IMG/VR virus record: IMGVR_UViG_3300037584_005224 | Span: 1 to 32,378 of that record | Source of the DNA: a virus | DNA length: 32,378 nucleotides | Reading direction: 5' to 3' (one strand) | In this document: piece by piece, positions 23,454 through 32,239 of the stretch | How positions within the stretch are numbered: position 1 is the stretch's first letter | Layout: every line of letters begins with the position of its first letter | Position numbers and translations under genes: made by a program | The notes under the pieces: model-generated | Seen by the model: only the letters and a program-made list of their open reading frames with translations | The model's database searches: none | Told to the model about the DNA's origin: nothing

Positions 23454-25328
23454 CTAGATTGCGTCTCCCCACGATTTTCCTAAATCGCAGTCAACTTTAC
23501 TTGGGACAGATAATTTAATTGCATTTTCCATTACTGAAATAATTTTATTTTTTGTTTCTTTAGAGCCATCAAAACTTAAAGTGAGCTCATCATGAATTTG
23601 TATTAAAGGAGTCAAACCTTCTTTATGTAATTCTATCATTGCTTGTTTTGTTTGATCAGCAGCAGAACCTTGTATTAATCTATTTAATGCTTTGTATGTT
23701 CCTGCAGGTTTTAAATGATGATACTTACCATATTTTAATTTTGCTTGATCTTTTGGGAGTGCTTTAAATACGCCAAAGGTGGTTGGTTCCCACAATTCAA
23801 ATCTACATTTTCTTCCCTTGAGTGTTGAGACATAACCCTCACTGTTGGCGTAATTTGTTACTCTTGTCGCTAAATCCTTAACGAAAGGTACTTTATTATT
23901 GTACTCTTTTAATATCTCTCTTGCAACGTCTACATCTACTTGCAACTCATTAGAAAGTTTGTTGACACCCATTCCATAAAACAATCCTAAGTTAATAGTT
24001 TTGGCTTGATCCCTATCAATATTAGCTATTTCTGCTACTATATTATGGAAATCTGCTTTAGGATTTTTTGTATATTCTTCTACAATTTTTTCAGACCCTT
24101 CACATCCAAGAGCAAATGCATAATGTGACGCGATCCGAGGTTCTTGTTGACTATAATCAAAAGATCCCCATACCTCACCTTCTTCTGGTAAAAATAAACC
24201 TCTTATTTGTTTTTTAATTTCTTTATTACGAGAAGGTAATTGTTGTAAATTTGGATTAGAATAACTTAAACGACCTGTTAAAGTACCTGATTCTCCATCA
24301 CGCATTTGATGAATACTTGCGTGAACTCTTCCTGTCTTACCATGTTTTAAAATTGTATCTAAAAATGTTGATTGAACTTTATTATATTCTCTAGCACTCT
24401 GTATTTTTTTGGCAATTGGGTGAGAATGATTAAGTAAAAAATCTTTTGTAAAACTAGGTGCATTAGTTTTCTCTGTTCTTGGATATTTTATTTTGAGTTT
24501 ATCAAAAACTTTCGCCACACTTGCTGCAGCCCAAACATCAACTGCAATACCCGTGTCTGCCAATACACTATCCAATATCTTCTTTTCTGTATTCTTAAAA
24601 CTTTTTTTATAACTTTGTGCTTTTTGAACATCAACTCTTACTCCTTTTTTAATCATATTAAATATTATGGGCAGTAAACTCATTTCCAAATGGTAAACAT
24701 CTTTAAGACTTTCTTTTTCAATTATAGGCATCATGTGATGATATAATCTTAATGTTAAATCAGCATCTTGTTCAGCATATGAGCCAACAAAAATAGCTGG
24801 TAATTTATACATTTCACTTTTTGGATTTACACCAAACTCAGTAGCAGCTTGCTTTAATATGTTTTCATCTTTCCATTCATTCAACATATCTTTTCCTACA
24901 GCATTTAAAGCATAAGAAAATTTATTTTCATTAATTATGGGAGCCATTATCATTGTGTCAACTATTGGCCCATTAACCTCAATACCTTCTGCATGAAGCC
25001 AACCTAAATCATAAAGAGCATTGTGAGCTACTTTTATAGAATCTGTTTTCATTAATTTTGTAAACCAGTTAATGACTCTTCTTCTATCCCAATTAAAACC
25101 GTTTTCGTGTCTTATAGGATAATAACCTTTCCACCCATCTACAGCCACAGCAATACCTATTATGTGTCCTTGTTTTGTTGTCCAACCTGGTCCACTGTTT
25201 TTTAATTCTGGATCGTAAGTCTCTAAATCAAAAGCAATAACTTTTGCATCAAAAATGTCAGGTAATTCATGTGGAGGAATCCATTCTGGTTTTGGTTGAA
25301 AAAAATTTGTTTCTGTAACATTAGTCAT
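23454..25328 (-). CDS. polA: Family A DNA polymerase with 3'-5' exonuclease domain
   Basis: The 624-residue protein is a replicative phage polymerase lacking the 5' nuclease domain. Exonuclease motifs are VIAFDLETYDP (Asp34, Glu36), KVAHNALYDLGW (Asp107) and SYAEQDADLTLRL (Tyr184, Asp188). Polymerase motif A is SFDYSQQEPRIA (Asp391), motif B is RDQAKTINLGLFYGMG (Arg439, Lys443, Tyr451), and motif C is IHDELTL (His579-Asp580-Glu581). The residue equivalent to E. coli Phe762 is Leu447, a variant known to be common in marine viral family A polymerases. It is the last large gene of the minus-strand replication block and overlaps the DUF6378-like gene by 8 bases. Confidence 0.96.
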   Translation of the reverse strand: MTNVTETNFFQPKPEWIPPHELPDIFDAKVIAFDLETYDPELKNSGPGWTTKQGHIIGIAVAVDGWKGYYPIRHENGFNWDRRRVINWFTKLMKTDSIKVAHNALYDLGWLHAEGIEVNGPIVDTMIMAPIINENKFSYALNAVGKDMLNEWKDENILKQAATEFGVNPKSEMYKLPAIFVGSYAEQDADLTLRLYHHMMPIIEKESLKDVYHLEMSLLPIIFNMIKKGVRVDVQKAQSYKKSFKNTEKKILDSVLADTGIAVDVWAAASVAKVFDKLKIKYPRTEKTNAPSFTKDFLLNHSHPIAKKIQSAREYNKVQSTFLDTILKHGKTGRVHASIHQMRDGESGTLTGRLSYSNPNLQQLPSRNKEIKKQIRGLFLPEEGEVWGSFDYSQQEPRIASHYAFALGCEGSEKIVEEYTKNPKADFHNIVAEIANIDRDQAKTINLGLFYGMGVNKLSNELQVDVDVAREILKEYNNKVPFVKDLATRVTNYANSEGYVSTLKGRKCRFELWEPTTFGVFKALPKDQAKLKYGKYHHLKPAGTYKALNRLIQGSAADQTKQAMIELHKEGLTPLIQIHDELTLSFDGSKETKNKIISVMENAIKLSVPSKVDCDLGKSWGDAI

Positions 25329-25596
25329 TTTTACCCTTCCGTTGAACTATTTCACCAGCTATGCTTGCATATGCAGCTAAATCAACAAAGCTATCTTTTT
25401 TAGAAGAATGCATAATTCTAGCTATTTTTACTAAACCCATCATGATAGCAACTTGCTCTGGTTCTATTTTTGTTTCTAAAAAAATAGACCATAAATCAGC
25501 TATGCGCTGATGATTTTTAAGCTTATCTCCATAATCTTTATTCCTTTCTCCGCCTATAAGATCTGATGCTTCTTTTAATATTTCTTTAGATATCAT
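25321..25596 (-). CDS. DUF6378-like phage protein
   Basis: The 91-residue protein reads SDLIGGERNKDYGDKLKNHQ, RIADLWSIFLETKIEPEQVA, IMMGLVKIARIMHSSKKDSF and VDLAAYASIAGEIV, matching the helical DUF6378 proteins common in phages; the arrangement of acidic residues on helices recalls MazG-like nucleotide hydrolases, but activity is not established. Its start overlaps the helicase stop by 4 bases (ATGA), and its end overlaps the polymerase start by 8, so it is co-translated with replication enzymes. Confidence 0.75.
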   Translation of the reverse strand: MISKEILKEASDLIGGERNKDYGDKLKNHQRIADLWSIFLETKIEPEQVAIMMGLVKIARIMHSSKKDSFVDLAAYASIAGEIVQRKGKND

Positions 25597-27119
25597 CTTT
25601 CATCACCATACATTCTATAACCTTCTTGTTTCTGAGCCTCGACAATATACAAATTTTGTTTTGCTCTTGTAACAGCTACATAAAACACCCGGTGTTCATC
25701 ATCGGGATTTTTTATATAAGACTTATAAACTAATTTACCTAAATCTAAAAGAACAACTACATTATCGCATTCTCCACCTTTAGCTTGATGAATTGTTGAT
25801 ACTCTTATTCTTGGTTCTTTACTAAAATCTTCTCCAAGATCTTTTAATCTTCTTAAATAAACAATCTCATAAGCATCTATATTGTCTAAAACATCATACC
25901 AATTACCATCAGATAATAATCCATGATTTTTTTTAAGGTCATCAATACTTAACATAGTGTCTTCATTTAAATTTTTAAAATTTTTTCCTCCTCTTTTTAT
26001 ACCAATACCATTTTTCTTTTTTTCAGATTTAATTTTTGAGTATAGTGTTGATGCTTCTTTTAAACTTACTAATTCACCTTGTTGTAGTTTTTCCCAAATA
26101 TCTATAGCATCAATTATGGTTCGTGATACGGGTCTATGTTCCCCCCTTCCATACCAATACCCTAAATCTTTTAATGTATCTTCTATAATTTCATTTCTAA
26201 TTTTTTTTGTTCTTCCTAAAATAAGCCAATTACCTTTGGATATGTCAATGTGTTTAAGAGCTGCAACCCTATAAATTTTACCTTCTTCTTCTTTAGGTTC
26301 CCAAACTTTAGGTCGTCTTTTTCTTATGTGACTAATAATAAAATTTGCTAATCTGTAAATTCTTTTTGGACACCTATAAGATTTATTTAAAACAGTGACA
26401 TCTCCTTTTAAATTAATAAATTTATCAACATCTGCACCAGACCACCTAAAAATAGCTTGATCATCATCCCCGGCAATGTAAACTTCTTTGCTTGTTTTAA
26501 TAAGTTTATCAACCATGTTATATTGAATGCGAGGCATGTCTTGTGCTTCATCAATAAACAGTACATCAAAGTGTGTTGAAAATGTGTCATTTGTGTAATC
26601 AACTATCATGTCAGTAAAATCAAAAACGTCATTCTTTTTTTTATATTCTTTTATAGCTCTATCAATATAGTCTAATCTTTCCCACCTTATCGATTGTTCA
26701 TCATTATAAAAGTCAAATGCTTTTTTAAGAGAGATATCTTTTAAACGAGATAAATTTATTAAATTAGCATAATGATAATTTGTGTTTGTATAAATAGATT
26801 GATCATTGTTATCAAAAACTAAATTAAAACCAATTGTTTGAGAAAGTTCTTTCCAATGTTTTGATTTCATCAACTTACTTTCATCTTGTGGAAGATGACT
26901 TAAAGCAAAACTATGTAATGTACGAAAATGAACTAAATCATCTTTACTAGCTTGAAACTTTTCTCTGGCTCTGTCTCTGGCTTCGTAAGCAGCTTTTTTG
27001 GAAAAAGAGAAAAAACCTATCTTGTCCCAAGCTATCCCACTTTCTTTTTTTTGCTGACAAATATTTAGTAATGTCGTTGTTTTTCCTGTTCCAGGTGGTC
27101 CTAAAATAATTTTTATCAA
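25593..27119 (-). CDS. UvrD/PcrA-like superfamily 1 helicase (TTG start)
   Basis: The 508-residue protein is an ATP-driven DNA helicase. Walker A is GPPGTGKTT (Gly7-Thr15), Walker B is FIDEAQD (Asp190, Glu191), followed by GDDDQAIFRWSGAD (217-230), NKSYRCP (245-251), the motif V region STIHQAKGGECDNVVVL and motif VI FYVAVTRAKQNLYIV. The start is TTG at 27119, overlapping the primase TGA as TTGA; with Walker A at residue 7, no better start exists. It is compact for the family (PcrA is about 700 residues), with reduced 1B/2B insertions. It probably acts as the fork or repair helicase with the adjacent primase and polymerase. Confidence 0.93.
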   Translation of the reverse strand: MIKIILGPPGTGKTTTLLNICQQKKESGIAWDKIGFFSFSKKAAYEARDRAREKFQASKDDLVHFRTLHSFALSHLPQDESKLMKSKHWKELSQTIGFNLVFDNNDQSIYTNTNYHYANLINLSRLKDISLKKAFDFYNDEQSIRWERLDYIDRAIKEYKKKNDVFDFTDMIVDYTNDTFSTHFDVLFIDEAQDMPRIQYNMVDKLIKTSKEVYIAGDDDQAIFRWSGADVDKFINLKGDVTVLNKSYRCPKRIYRLANFIISHIRKRRPKVWEPKEEEGKIYRVAALKHIDISKGNWLILGRTKKIRNEIIEDTLKDLGYWYGRGEHRPVSRTIIDAIDIWEKLQQGELVSLKEASTLYSKIKSEKKKNGIGIKRGGKNFKNLNEDTMLSIDDLKKNHGLLSDGNWYDVLDNIDAYEIVYLRRLKDLGEDFSKEPRIRVSTIHQAKGGECDNVVVLLDLGKLVYKSYIKNPDDEHRVFYVAVTRAKQNLYIVEAQKQEGYRMYGDER

Positions 27120-28720
27120 AACGGAATTTCCTCTTCTTCATTCTTACCTCCCAATACTTGATCTTCTTTAGATACCTCTTTGTCAGTAAGTACTGAAGGA
27201 AGATCGATTTCTTCTGTAGATTTTTCAAAAGCAGGTAACATCCATACTCTTGTTTGTATTTTTCTAACAGAAACTGTAATATTCAACCCGCCTAGATCTT
27301 TTAATCTTTGAACAACCCAAATTCTTTTTACTTTAAAATTCTTGCTATTTTCCAACCATTTAGATAAATCTACTAATCTAAAATAAGTTGGATTAGCTTC
27401 AATTTTTTCTTCGTTGATTGTAAACTCTTTTGTTTTTTCATTATCTGTAAATGCTTTTTGCATGTCTAACTCATCTATAGAATAAGCCTCTCCTCTACCT
27501 GTACAAAATTCTTTTAAATAATCATTAAACTCTCCAACTTTTGAAGCATCTGAAGGAGCCTCTTCTTGTCTAATTTTTTCAAACAGTATAGAAAGAATTT
27601 CATCCCAATCTTTATCTTTCATTGAAGGAACAAATTTTAATAATTGTTTACCAACAGTTTTTCTAATCAATCGATGACTATATAAAACATCAATATCATC
27701 TATTTCTATTCTTCTATCTCCTACATTTAAAAACCACAACTCATCACCTAAAACAGACAAGTCACTATACTCTGGATGATCAAAATCAGATTGACCTATG
27801 CCATGTTTTCTAAGTTTACATAAAGCTTTTTGACACACAGAAGAAATTGGTTGATCATTACAGCGATAAGAATACTTAGGAGAACCATCTGTTTTATTTG
27901 ACCTTACTTGTTTTTGTAATGTAATAATTTCTCCTGCATCTAAAGGTGGGTCCATATAATCCATGTTATATTTTTCCATCAAAGCCTCCCAATTATCGGG
28001 ATTAGATTTTCTATAAAAAATTCCTATGTTAAATAATCCATTATTGCGTGTACCTTCTGGGTATCCTTGAGTCGTTAATATTTGTAAGCATGGTGGTCCT
28101 TCAGGTATGACTTCTTGTTTAACCTGTATTGCTATCTTACTGATATCGTCACAAACATATTTATCATATAGTTCAAAGAATTCTTCGAGAGTAGCTCCCT
28201 CACCATTATCGAGATACGCGTACCGGGTTTCACCATGATAAGGTAAATTCAACCATGAACCTGTGTCTCTTTCATTGGCAAGTTGTGTTTGTTTAGGAAA
28301 TATTTCTGCTTTTGCATGGCCAAGGTAAGAAGCTATCTCCCTAAGTTTTTGTTGAAACAAAGCAGCAGATTGAGGTTTTTTTGAAAAAAGAAAAATATGT
28401 GCACCAAAAGATTTTGATGAGCACATTATTAATGGTAAATTATATTCTCTTATTTTTGATAATATTTTTTTATGATCCAAAGGGTATTCGTCTACATCAA
28501 TACATCCCCATGAAGATGTTGCATCGTCACGAATTGGTACAATACCAAGAGCAGGTTCTTTACCTTCCAAATGATTTTCATACATATGAAGAGTTGGTGG
28601 TTCGTGTTTCGTGAACATTTTACCATCTTTTTTTCCATTAGCTTTTACATCAGTATAACGATACTCTCCATGTGCACGGTCTAAACCAGTAAATATATTT
28701 TTAAATTTTTCTACTTTCAT
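27116..28720 (-). CDS. Archaeo-eukaryotic-type (AEP) primase / primase-polymerase
   Basis: The N-terminal 170 residues have AEP primase hallmarks: WGCIDVDEYP (Asp75, Asp77; metal ligands), SSKSFGAHIFLF (His108) and AEIFPKQTQL with GSWLNLPY (155-161). The same set occurs in the TOTE-type primase branch and in plasmid/phage prim-pols. The remaining 370 residues include a Cys-containing stretch (YRCNDQPISSVCQKALCKLR, around residue 285) that may bind zinc, and a long C-terminal domain of unknown role, ending acidic. It lies just after an intrinsic terminator, so it may have its own promoter. No clear ribosome-binding site precedes the ATG. It presumably makes primers for the adjacent polymerase. 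Confidence 0.82.
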   Translation of the reverse strand: MKVEKFKNIFTGLDRAHGEYRYTDVKANGKKDGKMFTKHEPPTLHMYENHLEGKEPALGIVPIRDDATSSWGCIDVDEYPLDHKKILSKIREYNLPLIMCSSKSFGAHIFLFSKKPQSAALFQQKLREIASYLGHAKAEIFPKQTQLANERDTGSWLNLPYHGETRYAYLDNGEGATLEEFFELYDKYVCDDISKIAIQVKQEVIPEGPPCLQILTTQGYPEGTRNNGLFNIGIFYRKSNPDNWEALMEKYNMDYMDPPLDAGEIITLQKQVRSNKTDGSPKYSYRCNDQPISSVCQKALCKLRKHGIGQSDFDHPEYSDLSVLGDELWFLNVGDRRIEIDDIDVLYSHRLIRKTVGKQLLKFVPSMKDKDWDEILSILFEKIRQEEAPSDASKVGEFNDYLKEFCTGRGEAYSIDELDMQKAFTDNEKTKEFTINEEKIEANPTYFRLVDLSKWLENSKNFKVKRIWVVQRLKDLGGLNITVSVRKIQTRVWMLPAFEKSTEEIDLPSVLTDKEVSKEDQVLGGKNEEEEIPF

Positions 28721-28734
28721 AAATCATATAAATT

Positions 28735-28757
28735 AAAAAAGGGGGCATAGCCCCCTT
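28735..28757 (-). terminator. Rho-independent terminator
   Basis: On the minus strand a GGGGGC / GCCCCC stem with loop TAT, extendable by A-A/T-T pairs at its base, is followed at once by a run of six T. It lies 11 bases after the stop of the gene at 28768-29589 and before the primase start. In this AT-rich sequence the six-pair GC stem stands out. Confidence 0.9.
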
Positions 28758-28767
28758 AAATTTAATA

Positions 28768-29589
28768 TTAGCCAAGAACTTCGCTATGAGCTGCTTGAGG
28801 CTTGACTTCAACAATTTCCTCGGCATCTACCATAGCTTCAGGTGCTGGATCAATTGACCCAGAGCTGACTAATTCATGAAAGTTTTGTGCTTCACCCACA
28901 ATAAAAGATGGATTTTTTAAATCATTAATAGATTTATCTAGTGTTATTTTCCATCCCCACCAATCATTCTTCTTATTTTGTTCGAGAACAGTTTCCATTT
29001 TATAAACATTCGCAAACATTGGAAGAGTCATAAGTGACCCATTCTTGGATTGAACTTTTTGATTCATCATCATTGTATTCCAATAACGGGATTTTTTGTA
29101 TTGAGTTTTCTGCATAATGATTTGACATCTTTCAAAAGACCCATCATCATTTAAACGTAAAACAAAATACTCGGCAGTTCTTACAATATATGTAGGGCTC
29201 ATTGCACCATTAATCATATAATGATCCTCACCATCTGCACCCCTTGTAAGAGGAGGGCAATTTTCTGGAGTATAGATTTTTTCTGGATAACCAGAACCTT
29301 CTCCAAGTGGAGACCATTCAACACAGCGTACTCTAAAAGCACAAGGTATGACAGAAATACTATCATAAAAATCTTTATTAACTGAGTTAAAAATATTTCC
29401 TTGCTCAAGTCCTTCGACATATTTTGCATTTGATTTTTTAACTTCAGGAGTTTGAGAACTAGCAATTTTTAAAAATGGAATTGCCATTTCTCCAGCATTA
29501 ACATTTTCAAACCCAACACCAGCGTGGGAAGAAAAGTCAATAACTTCAGTCGATACTTCATTTTTCTTTTTTCTCGTTACATCGTTCAT
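28768..29589 (-). CDS. Conserved phage replication-block protein, possible ssDNA-binding protein
   Basis: The 273-residue protein starts MNDVTRKKKNEVSTEVIDFS. It contains GEMAIPFLKIASSQTPEVKK, CVEWSPLGEGSGYPE, QKTQYKKSRYWNTMMMNQ and NDWWGWKITLDK, rich in aromatic and basic residues. The last 30 residues are acidic (PAPEAMVDAEEIVEVKP). An aromatic/basic core with an acidic tail is the general plan of phage ssDNA-binding proteins, and the position before the primase fits, but no OB-fold signature is provable by eye. It is followed by a strong terminator, so it may be expressed at higher level than the genes after it. Confidence 0.6.
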   Translation of the reverse strand: MNDVTRKKKNEVSTEVIDFSSHAGVGFENVNAGEMAIPFLKIASSQTPEVKKSNAKYVEGLEQGNIFNSVNKDFYDSISVIPCAFRVRCVEWSPLGEGSGYPEKIYTPENCPPLTRGADGEDHYMINGAMSPTYIVRTAEYFVLRLNDDGSFERCQIIMQKTQYKKSRYWNTMMMNQKVQSKNGSLMTLPMFANVYKMETVLEQNKKNDWWGWKITLDKSINDLKNPSFIVGEAQNFHELVSSGSIDPAPEAMVDAEEIVEVKPQAAHSEVLG

Positions 29590-29591
29590 CG

Positions 29592-30149
29592 TTATTTTCC
29601 TCGTTTAATTTTAACTTTACTACCAATAAAAACACTAAACACTTCCATCGGTATATCGTTACCTTTGTTTATTTGTTCACCAATTAAGGCATTCAAGGTC
29701 ATAGGCTCGACCTTGCGTTTTTGATCTGGGTATAATTCTCTTTGCTGTAATTCATTAACTAGATTATCAGCTACTTCATTATCACCCTTACCAAACTTTA
29801 TTGAAACAATGTTTTTGATTAAGTCACCATGTCCATTGTCTTCTAACCATTGAAATGCTTCAGGTTGATTTTCTTTAGTAATAGTACCTCTATAAAAAGG
29901 TTTAAAACTAACAGAGTCTCCTTCAACAGTTTTAATTTCTTTAACTCCCCGCTGTGTCATAAGTTCAACAATTTTGTCATTGGCTTGTTGCAGCTCTTGT
30001 TTTTTTCTTTTAACTTGTTCTTCTAAGTTAAGTATTTCAGATTCAATATGTAAATATTGATTTGAAACTTCAGAGACATCAGATACTTCACTGATGTCTA
30101 CTTTTTTTTCTTCAGTTTGAAAGTTTGTAAAATCGACTTTATCATTCAT
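29592..30149 (-). CDS. Hypothetical replication-block protein with N-terminal coiled coil
   Basis: I prefer the ATG at 30149 (185 residues, MNDKVDFTNFQTEEKKVDIS), which has AAAGGA six bases upstream, over the ATG at 30164. A coiled coil runs over about residues 32-65 (EILNLEEQVKRKKQELQQAN), followed by a globular part with KTVEGDSVSFKPFYRGTITK and a basic end. The layout (coiled coil then compact domain) recalls phage Gp157-type helper proteins, but the similarity is not firm. It overlaps the upstream gene by 8 bases and ends 2 bases before the next start. Confidence 0.6.
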   Translation of the reverse strand: MNDKVDFTNFQTEEKKVDISEVSDVSEVSNQYLHIESEILNLEEQVKRKKQELQQANDKIVELMTQRGVKEIKTVEGDSVSFKPFYRGTITKENQPEAFQWLEDNGHGDLIKNIVSIKFGKGDNEVADNLVNELQQRELYPDQKRKVEPMTLNALIGEQINKGNDIPMEVFSVFIGSKVKIKRGK

Positions 30150-30486
30150 AACTATTCCTTTCATTTAAGTCTATCTGTATAGGATAATAGGTATAGGTTC
30201 TTCTATCATATTTAAGAACTTTATATTTTCCCCTATTATTGTAAGAAGCAACAGAACAAGCAACACCTATCATAGCTGGATCACCAATTAATAATAAGTA
30301 ATCATCGTCACTAAAATCTTTCATAATACTTTTAGCTTTACGAATAGCAGGCCCAGGCGACAACATAATTTGTTTTCCTTCTTCATATAAAGGAATTAGT
30401 TGTCCATATTGTTGTGCAGAGATAATATTAAATTTAGATACCTCTTGTACTACAAATACTTTTGCTTTTTTTTCTGTGTCTTTCAT
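30142..30486 (-). CDS. Conserved-type hypothetical protein, first gene of the replication block
   Basis: The 114-residue product starts MKDTEKKAKVFVVQEVSKFN and has alternating strands and helices: PGPAIRKAKSIMKDFSDDDY, LLLIGDPAMIGVACSVASYN and NRGKYKVLKYDRRTYTYYPI. The DYLLLIGDPAMIG element looks like a Rossmann-type strand-loop but lacks a recognisable nucleotide-binding motif. Its position as leader gene opposite a divergent helicase suggests early expression. Similar small genes occur in marine phage replication regions; function unknown. Confidence 0.65.
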   Translation of the reverse strand: MKDTEKKAKVFVVQEVSKFNIISAQQYGQLIPLYEEGKQIMLSPGPAIRKAKSIMKDFSDDDYLLLIGDPAMIGVACSVASYNNRGKYKVLKYDRRTYTYYPIQIDLNERNSYE

Positions 30487-30533
30487 CTTTCTTGAAGACC
30501 ATATATTATTTTTATTTTAAAAACACAATAAAA

Positions 30534-32021
30534 ATGTTATTAAAAAAATTAGAAAGTATGAGTAACATAAAATATAGCTTTAAAACTAAGCCTTTTAGCC
30601 ATCAATTAGCTGCAATGGGAGCCTTTTTAAATCATTTAAAGAGGGGAGAAAATGAATTCGCACTGCTTATGGAGATGGGTTGTGGAAAAACAAAAGTGTT
30701 AATTGATGGTGTTTCTTACTTATATGACAATGGATTTGTTTTTGGTTTATTAGTTATTTGTCCTAATGGTGTTAAAGGAACGTGGGTAAAAGAAATTGAA
30801 ACACATATGCCAGAACATGTTGATCGTAATGTAGTTGTTTGGACAGGTCAAAAAACAAAAAAGCATGAAGAAGAATTACAAAGTTTATTTTTAGTAGAAC
30901 CTGCAAAAGTAAATTTAAATGTTTTAATAATGAATGTTGATGCATTCACCACGGATCGTGGTAAAAAATTTGCAGATCGTTTTTTATTAACTCGTCAAGC
31001 AATGATGGTTGTAGATGAAAGCACTGTTATTAAAAATTCAACAGCACAAAGAACAAAGGCAATAACTAAACTTGGTAGTTTAGCAAGGTATAGAGTTATC
31101 ATGACAGGTTCTCCAATAACTAATTCTCCTGAAGATTTATATGCTCAATGTAATTTTTTAAATCATGAGCTGCTTGGCTTTAGTTCTATATACACTTTTC
31201 GAGCTCGATATTGTCAGATGCAAAAACTATCTTTTGGAGGAAGGTCATTTAATAAAGTAGTTGGTTATAAAAATTTAGAAGAATTAAATATTAAATTAAG
31301 AAAGTTTTCCTACCGGGTATTAAAAAAAGATGCCTTAGACTTGCCTAAGCAAGTATGGATGAAAAGAACTGTTCCATTAAGCACGGAACAACTTGATGCT
31401 TACATGCAAATGAAAAAATTTGCTTTAGTGCAGCTCAAGGAAGAAACATTGACGACTACGTCAGTGCTCGCTCAAATGATAAGACTTCATCAAATAGTAT
31501 GTGGCCATATGGCTACCGATGATAATAAAGTTGTTTCATTACCTAACAATCGTATTAAAGAACTATGTGCTATTCTAGAAGAGCATGGTGAAAAAGTGAT
31601 CATTTGGGCGAATTATCGTCACGACATTCAAGAAATTGAAAAAACATTATCAAAGAAGTATGGACCGGGATCCGTGGTCACTTATTATGGTGACACTCCT
31701 CAGAATGTAAGACAAGAATATATTGAACGATTTCAAACAGAACATGACACAAGATTTTTTATAGGTCAACCAATGACCGGGGGGCGTGGTATAACTTTAA
31801 CAGCAGCTAGCTTAACAGTTTTTTATTCCAACAATTATGATTTAGAAATAAGAGAACAAGCAGAGGCACGCAATCATCGTATTGGAACTGAAGATAAAGT
31901 TACTTACATTGATTTAGTTGCTGAAGGAACTGTTGATGAAAAAATTATTTATGCTCTTAGAAATAAGATAAACCTTGCTACATCGGTGTTAGCAGAGGAA
32001 GTAAGAAAATGGTTAATATGA
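30534..32021 (+). CDS. SNF2-type superfamily 2 helicase
   Basis: I use the ATG at 30534 (495 residues); 30558 is also plausible, and neither has a good ribosome-binding site. Motifs: Q-motif-like KPFSHQLAAM, Walker A MEMGCGKTK, motif Ia VICPNGVKGTW, motif II VVDEST (Asp/Glu), motif III MTGSPITN, then in the second RecA domain VIIWANYRHDI, GRGITLTAAS (motif V) and QAEARNHRIGT (motif VI). This is the compact SNF2/DEAD-like translocase found in many marine and enteric phages, probably remodelling DNA or protein-DNA complexes in replication or recombination. It is transcribed divergently from the replication block. Confidence 0.92.
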   Translation: MLLKKLESMSNIKYSFKTKPFSHQLAAMGAFLNHLKRGENEFALLMEMGCGKTKVLIDGVSYLYDNGFVFGLLVICPNGVKGTWVKEIETHMPEHVDRNVVVWTGQKTKKHEEELQSLFLVEPAKVNLNVLIMNVDAFTTDRGKKFADRFLLTRQAMMVVDESTVIKNSTAQRTKAITKLGSLARYRVIMTGSPITNSPEDLYAQCNFLNHELLGFSSIYTFRARYCQMQKLSFGGRSFNKVVGYKNLEELNIKLRKFSYRVLKKDALDLPKQVWMKRTVPLSTEQLDAYMQMKKFALVQLKEETLTTTSVLAQMIRLHQIVCGHMATDDNKVVSLPNNRIKELCAILEEHGEKVIIWANYRHDIQEIEKTLSKKYGPGSVVTYYGDTPQNVRQEYIERFQTEHDTRFFIGQPMTGGRGITLTAASLTVFYSNNYDLEIREQAEARNHRIGTEDKVTYIDLVAEGTVDEKIIYALRNKINLATSVLAEEVRKWLI

Positions 32022-32239
32022 TTTGCTATAACTGTAAAGGAAATGGATATGTTAAATTATCATTTGAAGCAGAGACTAACATTGAGCAGTGTAAGATTTG
32101 TAACTCACAAGGGGAACTCGATGAAACTAAGTACTATCACCAAACATGGACAGAGGGCGTTGAAGATTCCGTCTCAATCTACTATGGACCACTTCTCGAC
32201 CCAGAGTGTTTCAAAAACTACAAAATTCATAAAGAGTAA
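32009..32239 (+). CDS. Small zinc-ribbon / DnaJ-type zinc-finger protein
   Basis: Product (76 residues) has two knuckles, CYNCKGNGYV and CKICNSQGEL, the CxxCxGxG pattern of DnaJ-like zinc fingers, then an acidic/aromatic tail YYHQTWTEGVEDSVSIYYGP. GAGGAA lies eight bases before the ATG at 32009; the ATG at 32018 overlaps the helicase stop (ATGA) and is an alternative. It overlaps the helicase gene end. Zinc-binding is well supported; the partner (nucleic acid or protein) is not known. Confidence 0.75.
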   Translation: MVNMICYNCKGNGYVKLSFEAETNIEQCKICNSQGELDETKYYHQTWTEGVEDSVSIYYGPLLDPECFKNYKIHKE

